Source of the DNA: Salinicola salarius | GTDB lineage: Bacteria > Pseudomonadota > Gammaproteobacteria > Pseudomonadales > Halomonadaceae | Length of the DNA: 64,000 nucleotides | NCBI RefSeq assembly: GCF_003206135.1 | Contig: NZ_PZJT01000024.1 | Location: 1-64,000, forward strand | Reading direction: 5' to 3' | Shown here: in pieces, positions 54,991-63,426 of the stretch | Numbering within the stretch: the first letter of the stretch is position 1 | Layout of the letters: each line of letters begins with the position of its first letter | Made by a program: the position numbers and the translations under genes | Notes under the pieces: generated by a model | Seen by the model: the letters and a program-made list of their open reading frames with translations, nothing else | Database searches by the model: none | Told to the model about the DNA's origin: nothing

Positions 54991-55091
54991 GTTGTGATTC
55001 GTGCCGGGCGACGATCGGTTTCGCCGCCCGGCGCAGACGAGCGGCAGCAGAAGTTTCGTGGCAGAGATTTCGCAGAAGAGGGCTCGCAGTG

Positions 55092-55742
55092 ATGAGTGCA
55101 ACAGTTGCCAGTCGGCCTGCGGCGCCGAAGAAGATGAAAGGACGTCTGGCCATTGGCGCCTGCGTGGTCGTGGTGCTGGCGGCGATGGCCTGGGATACCA
55201 AGGTCGTCGAGATCGGTACCGAGGCCGAGCTGGCCGGCGGATTTTCCGCCGAAACCTATGGCGGAGAGCACTTCCCGGCGATTCGGGACAGTGTCGAGGC
55301 GCGTGCCGTCGAGGCCGGCGAGCTGGCGTCCGCCGTTCTCGAGGACTCGACCGCGGCCGGGCAGAAATATGGCGTCGGCGAGAGCTTCGGGCCAGTGGTG
55401 CCGGTGACCTTCACCGGGACGTTCGGTGAAGCCCGCTCGGGCATCTATACGGTCGAGGCCGAGGGCGTACCCGACGAGATCACGATCCGTGTGCAGACCG
55501 GCCCGGCGATCAACGGCACCGATCTGCGCGATGCCACCGGGGAGATCTCGTTCGGCGAGTTCACCAACCAGATCGAATACCAGAACGCGGGCGCGTCGAT
55601 CAACGAGGCGATGAAGGCTGAGGTGCTGGCGGACATCGACACGGCCAGCCTGAGCGGCAAGACCGTCGGCGTGACCGGGGTCTTCAAGCTGATCAATCCG
55701 AAGAACTGGCTGATCACGCCGGTCAGCATGGAGGTGCAGTAA
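55092..55742 (+). CDS. DUF2291 family membrane-anchored protein
   Basis: A 216-residue protein with one N-terminal membrane segment (LAIGACVVVVLAAMAWDTKV) and an extracytoplasmic domain (TFTGTFGEARSGIYTVEAEG; VQTGPAINGTDLRDATGEIS; FGEFTNQIEYQNAGASIN). DUF2291 proteins occur with Rbs-type sugar and erythritol ABC transporters; no biochemical role is known. Its stop overlaps the ATPase start (TAATG), tying it to the importer. It may help assemble or modulate the transporter at the membrane. Confidence 0.85.
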   Translation: MSATVASRPAAPKKMKGRLAIGACVVVVLAAMAWDTKVVEIGTEAELAGGFSAETYGGEHFPAIRDSVEARAVEAGELASAVLEDSTAAGQKYGVGESFGPVVPVTFTGTFGEARSGIYTVEAEGVPDEITIRVQTGPAINGTDLRDATGEISFGEFTNQIEYQNAGASINEAMKAEVLADIDTASLSGKTVGVTGVFKLINPKNWLITPVSMEVQ

Positions 55743-57298
55743 TGGCTTCCGCTTCGATTCGACCGACGGCCGCGAGCGAGCGGGGCGATGACATCGTGCT
55801 CTCGGCGCGGGACGTCGCCAAGTCTTTCGGCAGCGTGCATGCGCTCAAGACCGTCAACTTCGACGTCTACCGCGGCCAGGTGACCACGCTGTTCGGCGAG
55901 AACGGCGCCGGCAAGTCGACGCTGATGAAGATCCTCTCCGGCGTGATCCAGCCGACCTCCGGCGAGATCCTGCTGGAAGGCGAGCCGGTGCGGTTTGCTT
56001 CGACCACCGATGCCCAGCGCCTGGGTATCTCGATCATCCACCAGGAACTCAGCCTGGCGCCCAATCTCAGCGTTCGCGACAACATCTTCATGGGTCGCGA
56101 GCTGAAAGGGCCGATGGGCATCGACTATGCCGAAGAGGCGCGTCAGACCCGGGCGCTGATGGAAGAACTCGACGAACCGATCGACCCGCTGACGCCGGTG
56201 GAGGATCTCCGGCTGGGGCAGCAGCAGATCGTCGAGATCGCCCGCGCGCTATCGGTGGACTCGCGCATCCTGATCATGGACGAGCCGACCTCGGCGCTGT
56301 CGGCGACCGAAGTCGAAGTCCTGTTCCGGGTCATTCGCGATCTGAAGAGCCGCGGCGTGTCGATCGTCTATATCTCCCACCATCTGGAAGAGGCGCTGCT
56401 CATCACCGATCACGCGGTGGTGCTGCGGGACGGCGTGATGACCGCCTACGCCAGGCGCGCGGACATCGATCTGGAGTGGATCGTGCGCAACATGGTCGGC
56501 GAGAACTTCGATCTCGGCTCGCCGCCGACCGGACACGCCATGGGCGAGGTGGCGCTGTCGCTCGAGAATGTCAGCGTCGCCGACACGGCCATGCCGGAGC
56601 GGTCGGTGGTCGATCGCCTGTCGCTGGACGTTCGCGCCGGCGAGATCGTCTGTATCTACGGGTTGATGGGCGCGGGGCGGACCGAGCTGCTCGAGTGCGT
56701 GGCCGGGCGCGTGCCGCTGAGCGGCGGGCGGGTGCTGCTCGAGGGCGAGGATGTTTCGCACCTGAGCATCGCCGAACGCATTGCCAAGGGCCTGGTGCTG
56801 GTGCCCGAAGATCGCCAGCGGGACGGCCTGGTGCAGACCATGTCGGTGGGCGAGAACCTGTCGCTGGCCAGCATCAAGGCGTTCACCCGCTGGCTGTTGA
56901 CCTCGGGAAGCCGCGAGCGCGGCGTGGTCGACGAGTCGATCGCCAACGTCCATATCAAGACCGATGGTCCCCGAGCCGAGATCGGTTCGCTCTCCGGCGG
57001 CAACCAGCAGAAGGTGGTGATCGGCAAGATGCTGGCGACCCATCCCCGCGTGGTGGTGCTGGACGAGCCGAGCCGCGGCATCGACATCGGCGCCAAGGCC
57101 GAGGTGTTCAAGCTGCTGGCGGAAGGCGCGTCGAAGCAAGGCCTCGCGGTGATCTTTTCCACCTCCGAAGTCGGCGAATGCTTGAGTATCGCTCACCGTA
57201 TCGTGGTGATGAGCCGCGGGCGCATCGCGGCCGAGTTCGGTGCCGACGCATCCAAGGAACAGATCATGGCTGCCTCCGGCGAAGCCGTGGTCGCCTGA
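55742..57298 (+). CDS. Sugar/polyol ABC transporter ATP-binding protein (RbsA type)
   Basis: A 518-residue double-ATPase protein. First domain: Walker A GENGAGKSTLMKIL, signature LRLGQQQIVEIARAL (degenerate) and Walker B ILIMDEPTSAL. Second domain: lacks a canonical Walker A (YGLMGAGRTELLE), has LSGGNQQKVVIGKML and VVVLDEPSRGID. This layout is standard in RbsA/XylG/EryE-type importers. It overlaps the DUF2291 gene by one base and precedes the permease by 40 bases. Confidence 0.95.
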   Translation: MASASIRPTAASERGDDIVLSARDVAKSFGSVHALKTVNFDVYRGQVTTLFGENGAGKSTLMKILSGVIQPTSGEILLEGEPVRFASTTDAQRLGISIIHQELSLAPNLSVRDNIFMGRELKGPMGIDYAEEARQTRALMEELDEPIDPLTPVEDLRLGQQQIVEIARALSVDSRILIMDEPTSALSATEVEVLFRVIRDLKSRGVSIVYISHHLEEALLITDHAVVLRDGVMTAYARRADIDLEWIVRNMVGENFDLGSPPTGHAMGEVALSLENVSVADTAMPERSVVDRLSLDVRAGEIVCIYGLMGAGRTELLECVAGRVPLSGGRVLLEGEDVSHLSIAERIAKGLVLVPEDRQRDGLVQTMSVGENLSLASIKAFTRWLLTSGSRERGVVDESIANVHIKTDGPRAEIGSLSGGNQQKVVIGKMLATHPRVVVLDEPSRGIDIGAKAEVFKLLAEGASKQGLAVIFSTSEVGECLSIAHRIVVMSRGRIAAEFGADASKEQIMAASGEAVVA

Positions 57299-57338
57299 CA
57301 AGAGCACGTTAGCGCCTTTCCTCGAATGGAGTTTTGAC

Positions 57339-58508
57339 ATGTCCAAGCACAGCCAAGCGGCAGAGCGCCAACGCGGTGGCTTCGACCTGGGTCGATTGCT
57401 GCTGGAAGGGCGCGCCTTCTTCGCCCTGATCGCGATCATCATCATCTTTTCGGCGCTATCGCCGGTCTATTTCTCGACCAACAACTTCCTGACCATGTCG
57501 TCCCACGTGGCGATCTTCGGGCTGCTGTCGATCGGCATGCTGCTGGTGATCCTGACCGGCGGTATCGACCTGTCGGTAGGCTCGACCCTGGGCCTGGCGG
57601 GGGTCGTGGCCGGCTTTCTGATGCAGGGCGTGACCTTCGACATGTTCGGCGTGACGCTCTATCCGCCGGTCTGGGTCGTGGTCATTCTCACCTGCGCGCT
57701 GGGCGCGTTCGTCGGTGCCATCAATGGCGTGCTGATCGCCTACTTCAAGGTGCCGGCCTTCGTCGCCACCCTGGGGCTGCTCTATGTCGCCCGCGGCGTG
57801 GCGCTGCTGATGACCGACGGTCTGACCTACAACAATCTCGGCGGCAGCCCGGAACTGGGCAACACCGGCTTCGACTGGCTCGGCTTCAACCGGCTGTTCG
57901 GCGTGCCGGTGGGCGTGCTGATTCTGGCGGCGGTCGCGGTCGTCACCATTCTGGCGCTGGCGCGCACACCGTTCGGCCGCTGGGTCTACTCGACCGGGGG
58001 CAACGCTCGCGCCGCCGAGCTCTCCGGCGTGCCGGTCAAGCGGGTGCAGGTTTCGGTCTACGTGCTCTCCGGCATCTGCGCGGCGATCGCGGGACTGGTG
58101 CTCTCTTCCCAGCTGACCTCCGCCGGCCCCACCGCCGGTACCACCTACGAACTGACCGCCATCGCTGGCGTGGTCATCGGTGGCGCCGCGTTGACCGGCG
58201 GCCGCGGCAACGTGCGCGGCACCCTGCTCGGGGCGTTCGTGATCGGGTTTTTGTCCGACGGCCTCGTCATCATTGGCGTCTCCTCCTACTGGCAGACCGT
58301 CTTCACCGGCGCGGTGATCGTGCTGGCGGTTCTGCTCAACAGCATTCAGTACAGCGGGCGCAAAAAGCGCGCGACCCAGTCGTCCGAGCCCGAAACGCCT
58401 GAACCCAAGGCGCCCGCTTCGCCCACTTCTCCATCCTCGAGCGACGACGCATCCCGCGCGACGCCCGGGGCGGAAAGTAGCGCCGGCAAGCCGGCAACGC
58501 AGCATTAA
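57339..58508 (+). CDS. Sugar/polyol ABC transporter permease (RbsC type)
   Basis: A 389-residue inner-membrane permease with about ten membrane segments: FFALIAIIIIFSALSPVYFS, ILTGGIDLSVGSTLGLAGVV (the conserved G-I-D-L-S-V-G-S), VATLGLLYVARG and GAALTGGRGNVRGTLLGAFV. A polar tail of some 50 residues (PETPEPKAPASPTSPSSSDD and on) extends the normal length. ATG 57339 with GGAG upstream is chosen. It works with the ATPase and the binding protein. Confidence 0.95.
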   Translation: MSKHSQAAERQRGGFDLGRLLLEGRAFFALIAIIIIFSALSPVYFSTNNFLTMSSHVAIFGLLSIGMLLVILTGGIDLSVGSTLGLAGVVAGFLMQGVTFDMFGVTLYPPVWVVVILTCALGAFVGAINGVLIAYFKVPAFVATLGLLYVARGVALLMTDGLTYNNLGGSPELGNTGFDWLGFNRLFGVPVGVLILAAVAVVTILALARTPFGRWVYSTGGNARAAELSGVPVKRVQVSVYVLSGICAAIAGLVLSSQLTSAGPTAGTTYELTAIAGVVIGGAALTGGRGNVRGTLLGAFVIGFLSDGLVIIGVSSYWQTVFTGAVIVLAVLLNSIQYSGRKKRATQSSEPETPEPKAPASPTSPSSSDDASRATPGAESSAGKPATQH

Positions 58509-58534
58509 CCCGTACGTGTCGATCGACACGGGTT
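58507..58534 (+). terminator. Hairpin between permease and binding-protein genes
   Basis: CGTGTCGATCGACACG is a perfect 16-base palindrome, flanked by AACC and GGTT that can also pair. No T-run follows, so it is more likely an RNA-processing or stabilising hairpin protecting the binding-protein mRNA than a terminator. Confidence 0.5.
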
Positions 58535-58567
58535 AGAAACACAACCGCAAAAGAAGGGTGATCCATC

Positions 58568-59524
58568 ATGTTCAAGACAGGAAAACGCCTGCTGATCGCA
58601 GCCCTCGCCGTCAGTGCGCCGTTGCTCGCCGGAAGCGCCATGGCGCAGGACAAGGGGCTGATCTCGATCATCGTCAACGACACCTCCAACCCCTACTGGT
58701 TCACCGAGGGCAAGATTGCCCGCGAGACCGCCGAGGAGCTGGGGTATGAAGCCAACGTCAGCGCCCATAAAGGGGATACCAACGCCGAAAGCCGCCAGAT
58801 CGACACCGCGATCACCAATCAGGCCAAGGCGATCATTCTCGATCCCGCCAACGCTGATGGCTCCGTCGGGGCGGTACGCAAGGCCGTCGAAGCCGGCATT
58901 CCGGTCTTTCTGGTCAACGCCGAAATCAACGAGCAGGGGCTGGCCAAGGCGCAGCTGGTTTCCAACAACGCTCAGGGCGCAGCGCTGGGCGCACAACAGT
59001 GGGTTCAGGCCGTCGGTGACTCGGCCAACTACGTCGAGTTGAAGGGCGCACCTTCCGACAACAACGCCGCGACCCGTTCCAACGGCTATGAAACCGTGCT
59101 GAGTCAGTACCCGGATCTCAACAAGGTCGGTGAAGATGTTGCCAACTGGGATCGCACCCAGGGCTTCAACAAGATGCAGAGCCTGCTGCAGGCCAACCCG
59201 GATATCCAGGGGGTGATCAGTGGCAACGACGAGATGGCGCTAGGCGCGATCGCTGCCCTCAAGGAAGCCGGCAGGCTGGACGACGTGGTGGTCGGCGGCT
59301 TCGATGGCTCGCCCGATGCGGTCGAGGCGGTCAAGTCCGGCGAGCTCGCCTATACCGTGCTGCAGCCGGTGGCGATCTTCTCCAAGGCGGCCGTACAGAT
59401 GGCTGACAAGTTCATCACCACCGGCGAAACCGGTGTGCAGGGCGAGAAGCACCTGTTCGATTGCCTGCTGATCACGCCGGACAACGTCGACAAGTACGTC
59501 TCGCCGTTCGTGCTCCAGCAGTAA
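58568..59524 (+). CDS. Sugar/polyol-binding periplasmic protein (RbsB type)
   Basis: A 318-residue secreted protein (signal peptide LLIAALAVSAPLLAGSAMAQ) of the type I pentose-binding family: ISIIVNDTSNPYWFTEGKIA, NAESRQIDTAITNQAKAIIL, IQGVISGNDEMALGAIAALK and VVGGFDGSPDAVEAVKSGE. It would deliver erythritol or threitol to the permease and ATPase encoded just upstream. It is last of the operon and ends before a terminator. Confidence 0.93.
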   Translation: MFKTGKRLLIAALAVSAPLLAGSAMAQDKGLISIIVNDTSNPYWFTEGKIARETAEELGYEANVSAHKGDTNAESRQIDTAITNQAKAIILDPANADGSVGAVRKAVEAGIPVFLVNAEINEQGLAKAQLVSNNAQGAALGAQQWVQAVGDSANYVELKGAPSDNNAATRSNGYETVLSQYPDLNKVGEDVANWDRTQGFNKMQSLLQANPDIQGVISGNDEMALGAIAALKEAGRLDDVVVGGFDGSPDAVEAVKSGELAYTVLQPVAIFSKAAVQMADKFITTGETGVQGEKHLFDCLLITPDNVDKYVSPFVLQQ

Positions 59525-59547
59525 CACGCGCAACCGTTCGTCGATTC

Positions 59548-59579
59548 ACCGCTGCGGGCTCTGGCTCGCGGCGGTTTTT
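59548..59579 (+). terminator. Rho-independent terminator after the binding-protein gene
   Basis: ACCGCTGCGGGC and GCTCGCGGCGGT pair with a few G-T pairs around TCTG, followed by TTTTT. Confidence 0.8.
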
Positions 59580-59594
59580 GGATGGGGGCGCGGA

Positions 59595-60398
59595 TCAGGG
59601 CTTGATCAGGCGGTAGCGAATGCCGGCGTCGTCCAGTACCTGCCGATGCCCGGCCGCCAGACCAGCATCGATCAGGACCAGGTCGAACTCGCTCAGATCG
59701 GCGAGCCGATGGAGCGCGCTGCTGCCGAACTTGGCGCTGTGGATCAGCAGAATGCGCCGCTCGGCCGCCGCCATCTGGGCGCGTTTGATCTGGGTCACGG
59801 CCGGATCCTGAACGTAAGCAGTAGTACCCAGTATTGCCGAAGCCGAAAGAATGGCGACATTGGCGCGCAGATTGGCGAGCGTCTGCTCGCACAGCAGGCC
59901 GAAGGTGGCATTGAAGCGTGGCTGGTAGTCCCCGCCGAGGGTGATCAGCTTGATACCGCCGACGGTCTTGAGCCGGTCGATGCTCTCCAGGCCGTTGGTG
60001 ATCACGGTCAGCGGCTCCCGCGCCGGCAGCAACGATGCCAGTTCGCTGGCAGTGGTGGAGTCGTCCAGCATCACCGCCTCGCCGGGCGCGATCTCCTCCA
60101 GCACCGCCCGCGCCAGCGCCTGCTTCTCCCGGGTCGCGATGTGCGAGCGCAGCGCGAAGTTGCTCTCGAACACGCTGGAAGAGCGAGTGGTGACGCCACC
60201 ATGCTGCTTGTTGACCATGCCTTGTTCGGCAAGCGTGTCGAGATCGCGGTGTACCGTCATGCGGCTGACGCCGAACCGCTCGGCCAGCTCGTCGACCTGC
60301 GCCGAGCCGACTTGAATGAGGTAGTCCAGCATCGCCTGCCGGCGCGCCGAGGCGCCCTTGATCGCCGGCTGCGGCGCCTGGGTTTCGAACGAGGTCAT
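59595..60398 (-). CDS. DeoR-family transcriptional regulator
   Basis: A 267-residue regulator: helix-turn-helix (AQVDELAERFGVSRMTVHRD followed by LDTLAEQGMVNKQHGGV) and the DeoR sugar-phosphate domain (MLDDSTTASELASLLPAR, TVITNGLESI, LITLGGDYQPRFNATFG). It is convergent with the binding-protein gene and, with the dehydrogenase behind it, faces away from eryA. Proposed targets are the CTAACG repeats near 61756. ATG 60398 begins the conserved part. This is the second regulator of the locus. Confidence 0.9.
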   Translation of the reverse strand: MTSFETQAPQPAIKGASARRQAMLDYLIQVGSAQVDELAERFGVSRMTVHRDLDTLAEQGMVNKQHGGVTTRSSSVFESNFALRSHIATREKQALARAVLEEIAPGEAVMLDDSTTASELASLLPAREPLTVITNGLESIDRLKTVGGIKLITLGGDYQPRFNATFGLLCEQTLANLRANVAILSASAILGTTAYVQDPAVTQIKRAQMAAAERRILLIHSAKFGSSALHRLADLSEFDLVLIDAGLAAGHRQVLDDAGIRYRLIKP

Positions 60399-60466
60399 GG
60401 CTCTCCCGAGACGTGAGAAATGAAGACGTAGTCTACCGCGCTGCGGCGATTCGACGGCGCTCGTCG

Positions 60467-61573
60467 TCAGGCCTCGCTGGTGGTGAGCACGACCTTGATC
60501 GAATCGCGCCGGGCGGCGATCTCGAAGCCGCGTTCGAACTCGGCCAGCGGAACGTGGTGCGTCACGATGCCGCGAGTCGTCACCAGGCCCCGGGCCAACA
60601 GGTCGATCGCGACCGGGTAGGTGTGCGGCGAGAGGTGCGAGCCGCGGATATCCAGCTCCTTGCGGTCGCCGATGGTCGACCAGTCGACGGTGGTGGGTTC
60701 CTTGAACACGCTGAACTCGATGAAGCGGCCGAGCTTGCGTAACGATTCCAGGCCCTGAATCACGCCGCTCGACGAGCCCGTGGCGTCGATATAGACCTCG
60801 CAGCCGTAGCCGCCGGTGAGCGCGCGGATCTCCTTGGCGATGTCGTCGCGATGCGGATTGAAGCCGTGATCGGCGCCGTAGTCGCGGGCCAGCGCCAGGC
60901 GGTCGTCGTGGGTATCGACCAGAACCAGCTGTCTGGGCGTCTTGAGCCTGGCGAGCTGAACCATCGCAAGGCCGATCGGCCCGCCACCAGCGATCACCAC
61001 GGTATCGTCGAACTGTATCTCGGCCCGATTGACAGCATGGATGCCGCAGGCCAGCGGCTCGAGGAAGGCGGCGTCCTCGACGCTCAGGCGCGGATCGACC
61101 GGATGCAGCACCGCGTTGGCCGGCACGCGCAGATATTCCGCCATGCCGCCGTCGGCGACACCGCCCTGGAAGCCGAAGATGTTGTGCACCTCGCACATCC
61201 AGTAGTGGCCGCGCTGGCAGTAGAAGCACTGCCGGCAGGGCAGGATCTGCTCCGGCACTACGCGCATGCCGAGTTCGACGTCGAAATGCTCGGCGGCGCC
61301 TTCACCGAGCGCGACCACTTCGCCGGCGAATTCGTGGCCGACGATCATCGGTGGCTTGACCCAGGGCGGGAAGCGTTCACCGTCGCCCCAGTACATGGCG
61401 GCGCCATCGCGGCACTTCAGATCGCTCGAACAGATCCCGCAGGCCTGGATCTTGAGGATCAGCTCTCGCGGACCGGGCCGGGGCGTCGCCACACTCTCCA
61501 GGCGGTAGTCGCCGGGGCCGCGGCAGACCACGGCTTGCATGCTATCGGGAAGTGACGCTCGAGAATCGGACAT
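60467..61573 (-). CDS. Second zinc-dependent polyol dehydrogenase (EltD paralogue)
   Basis: A 368-residue medium-chain dehydrogenase with catalytic and structural zinc residues (ACGICSSDLKCRDG, GHEFAGEVV, LPCRQCFYCQRGHYWMCEVH) and NAD motif AGGGPIGLAMVQLA. It resembles the product of 53878-54990 over its whole length, sharing GYGCEVYIDATG and RKLGRFIEFSVFKEP. It may oxidise a different tetritol or stereoisomer. It begins an operon with the DeoR regulator gene and is divergent from the eryA-like kinase gene. Confidence 0.88.
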   Translation of the reverse strand: MSDSRASLPDSMQAVVCRGPGDYRLESVATPRPGPRELILKIQACGICSSDLKCRDGAAMYWGDGERFPPWVKPPMIVGHEFAGEVVALGEGAAEHFDVELGMRVVPEQILPCRQCFYCQRGHYWMCEVHNIFGFQGGVADGGMAEYLRVPANAVLHPVDPRLSVEDAAFLEPLACGIHAVNRAEIQFDDTVVIAGGGPIGLAMVQLARLKTPRQLVLVDTHDDRLALARDYGADHGFNPHRDDIAKEIRALTGGYGCEVYIDATGSSSGVIQGLESLRKLGRFIEFSVFKEPTTVDWSTIGDRKELDIRGSHLSPHTYPVAIDLLARGLVTTRGIVTHHVPLAEFERGFEIAARRDSIKVVLTTSEA

Positions 61574-61863
61574 TGGATACTCCGGCGCTAGATTGGATGG
61601 GCATGAAACGAATAACGAAGGAATAGAGAAGAAATAACATCAAAAAGTGACATATTACCGTATGACTTTGGTCTTGGATAAGTTCCCTGTCCGGCCGGTA
61701 ATGGTTAATTGCTTGATTAATATATTTTTATTTAATGTAAGAAAGGGGGTTAACACTAACGTCTAACGACTTTTCGTCACAGAATAATGTTAGAAATACC
61801 CCAGTGGCGCTCATGCAAGCCACTACCGAATGATTCGGCGAAGGCGATAGCAGGGAGGCAGCC
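61574..61863. promoter_or_regulatory. Divergent promoter region with CTAACG repeats
   Basis: A 290-base A/T-rich gap between the second dehydrogenase and the kinase. CTAACG occurs twice (61756-61761, 61763-61768), with GTTAAC beside the first (61749-61754) and GTTA at 61789, suggesting a repeated operator of the DeoR type upstream of the kinase. No further feature seen. Confidence 0.4.
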
Positions 61864-63426
61864 ATGTCACGCGGTTATCTGCTGGGGCTCGATGGCGGCT
61901 CCAGTTCCACCAAGGCGGTGATCTTCGATACCGAGGGCAACGTCATGGGTGTCGGACGGGAAGCGTGCCGTCTCGAACATCCTCAGGCGCACTGGGTCGA
62001 GCGTGACATGAACGCCGCCTGGGCGAGCGCGGCAGCGGCGATACGGGGTGCCCTGGCAGCGGCCGAGCTGGGCGGTGGCGAAATCCTGGCGGTCGGGGTC
62101 ACGGGCCACGGCGATGGGCTCTACCCGCTCGATGGAAAGGGCGAGCCGCTCGGCCAGGCGATCACCTCGCTGGATAGCCGCGCGGCGGGTATCGTGGAGC
62201 GCTGGTGTCGGGAGGGCGTTCGGGACGAAGCGCTGGCACGGATCGGTCAGACACCGTTCGCCTTCTCGCCGGTCAGCCTGCTGGCGTGGATGCAGAGTCA
62301 CCAGCCGGAACGGTTCGCTGCGCTCGGCCATGTGCTGACCTGCAAGGACTGGCTGCGTTACAAGCTGACCGGCACGATAGCGACCGACTTCACCGAAGCC
62401 AGCACCGGCTATACCGATGTCGATACCCAGCGCTACAGCCGTGACGCGCTGTCGATGCTGGGGATCGATAGCGTCTTCGAGGCGCTGCCGGAGGTGCGGA
62501 TGCCTGACGAGATTGCCGGGCATGTCTGCGAGGCGGCGGCCCGCGAGAGCGGATTGAAGGCGGGGACTCCCGTGGCGACGGGGCTTCACGATGTCACGGC
62601 CAGCGCGGTGGGGCTGGGCAATATCGAGTCGGACACGCTGACCATCGCGGCCGGCACCTTCAGCATCAACGAAGTCTTTTCCGACGCGCCGAAGCCCGAT
62701 CCGCGCTGGGCGACCCGCAACGGCCTGCGCCCGGGCCAGTGGCTCAACATGGCGATTTCACCGGCGTCGTCGAGCAATCTCGAATGGTTTCATCGCCAGT
62801 GGGGCCGGGCCGGCGATGGCGGCGCCGGGGCCTTTCTCGCCGACATGGAGTCGGCGCTGGACGAGGCATTCCGGAGCCCGTCGCGCCTGGTCTATCACCC
62901 TTTTCTTTACGGTTCGCCCTACGACGAACCTGCCAGCGCGGGGCTGTTCGGCCTGCAGGGCTGGCATGATCGCGGTCACGTGCTGCGCGCGATTCTGGAA
63001 GGCGTGGTGTTCAACCATCGTGTCCATGTCGATGCGCTGGCGTCGACCTTCGCCATCGACCGCATCCGCATCACCGGCGGCGGTAGCCACTCGCCGCGGC
63101 TGGCCCAGCTGTTCGCCGATTCGCTCGGCCGGCCGCTGGAAACCTCGCGCATTCAGGAGGCAGCGGCCTGGGGCGCGGCGATCTGCGCTGGCGTCGCGGC
63201 CGCTGCGTTTTCGTCGATCGACACCGCCACGCGGCTATGCGAAGTCGACCACCGCTATGTGCCGGATGCCCATCGCCAGGCCGAGTGCCAGCAAGGCTTC
63301 GAACGTTACCAGCGGCTGGTCGAGTGCCTGCGCCCGCTGTGGGCGATGCTCGATGCCGGCACCTCGTCGCCGGAGACGTCAGATGTCGAATCCGAATCCA
63401 GGTCGATGGCGGGAGCCTCCCGATGA
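61864..63426 (+). CDS. eryA: FGGY-family carbohydrate kinase, probable erythritol kinase
   Basis: A 520-residue kinase, the size of EryA (519). Signatures: LGLDGGSSSTKAVIFDTEG, AVGVTGHGDGLYPLDGKG, DWLRYKLTGTIATDFTEAST with the catalytic Asp area, LHDVTASAVGLG, and ITGGGSHSPRLAQLFADSL near 400. EryA phosphorylates erythritol to L-erythritol 4-phosphate with ATP. It overlaps the following dehydrogenase gene by 4 bases (ATGA). Xylulokinase-like enzymes share the family, but the EryB-type partner supports erythritol. Confidence 0.82.
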   Translation: MSRGYLLGLDGGSSSTKAVIFDTEGNVMGVGREACRLEHPQAHWVERDMNAAWASAAAAIRGALAAAELGGGEILAVGVTGHGDGLYPLDGKGEPLGQAITSLDSRAAGIVERWCREGVRDEALARIGQTPFAFSPVSLLAWMQSHQPERFAALGHVLTCKDWLRYKLTGTIATDFTEASTGYTDVDTQRYSRDALSMLGIDSVFEALPEVRMPDEIAGHVCEAAARESGLKAGTPVATGLHDVTASAVGLGNIESDTLTIAAGTFSINEVFSDAPKPDPRWATRNGLRPGQWLNMAISPASSSNLEWFHRQWGRAGDGGAGAFLADMESALDEAFRSPSRLVYHPFLYGSPYDEPASAGLFGLQGWHDRGHVLRAILEGVVFNHRVHVDALASTFAIDRIRITGGGSHSPRLAQLFADSLGRPLETSRIQEAAAWGAAICAGVAAAAFSSIDTATRLCEVDHRYVPDAHRQAECQQGFERYQRLVECLRPLWAMLDAGTSSPETSDVESESRSMAGASR

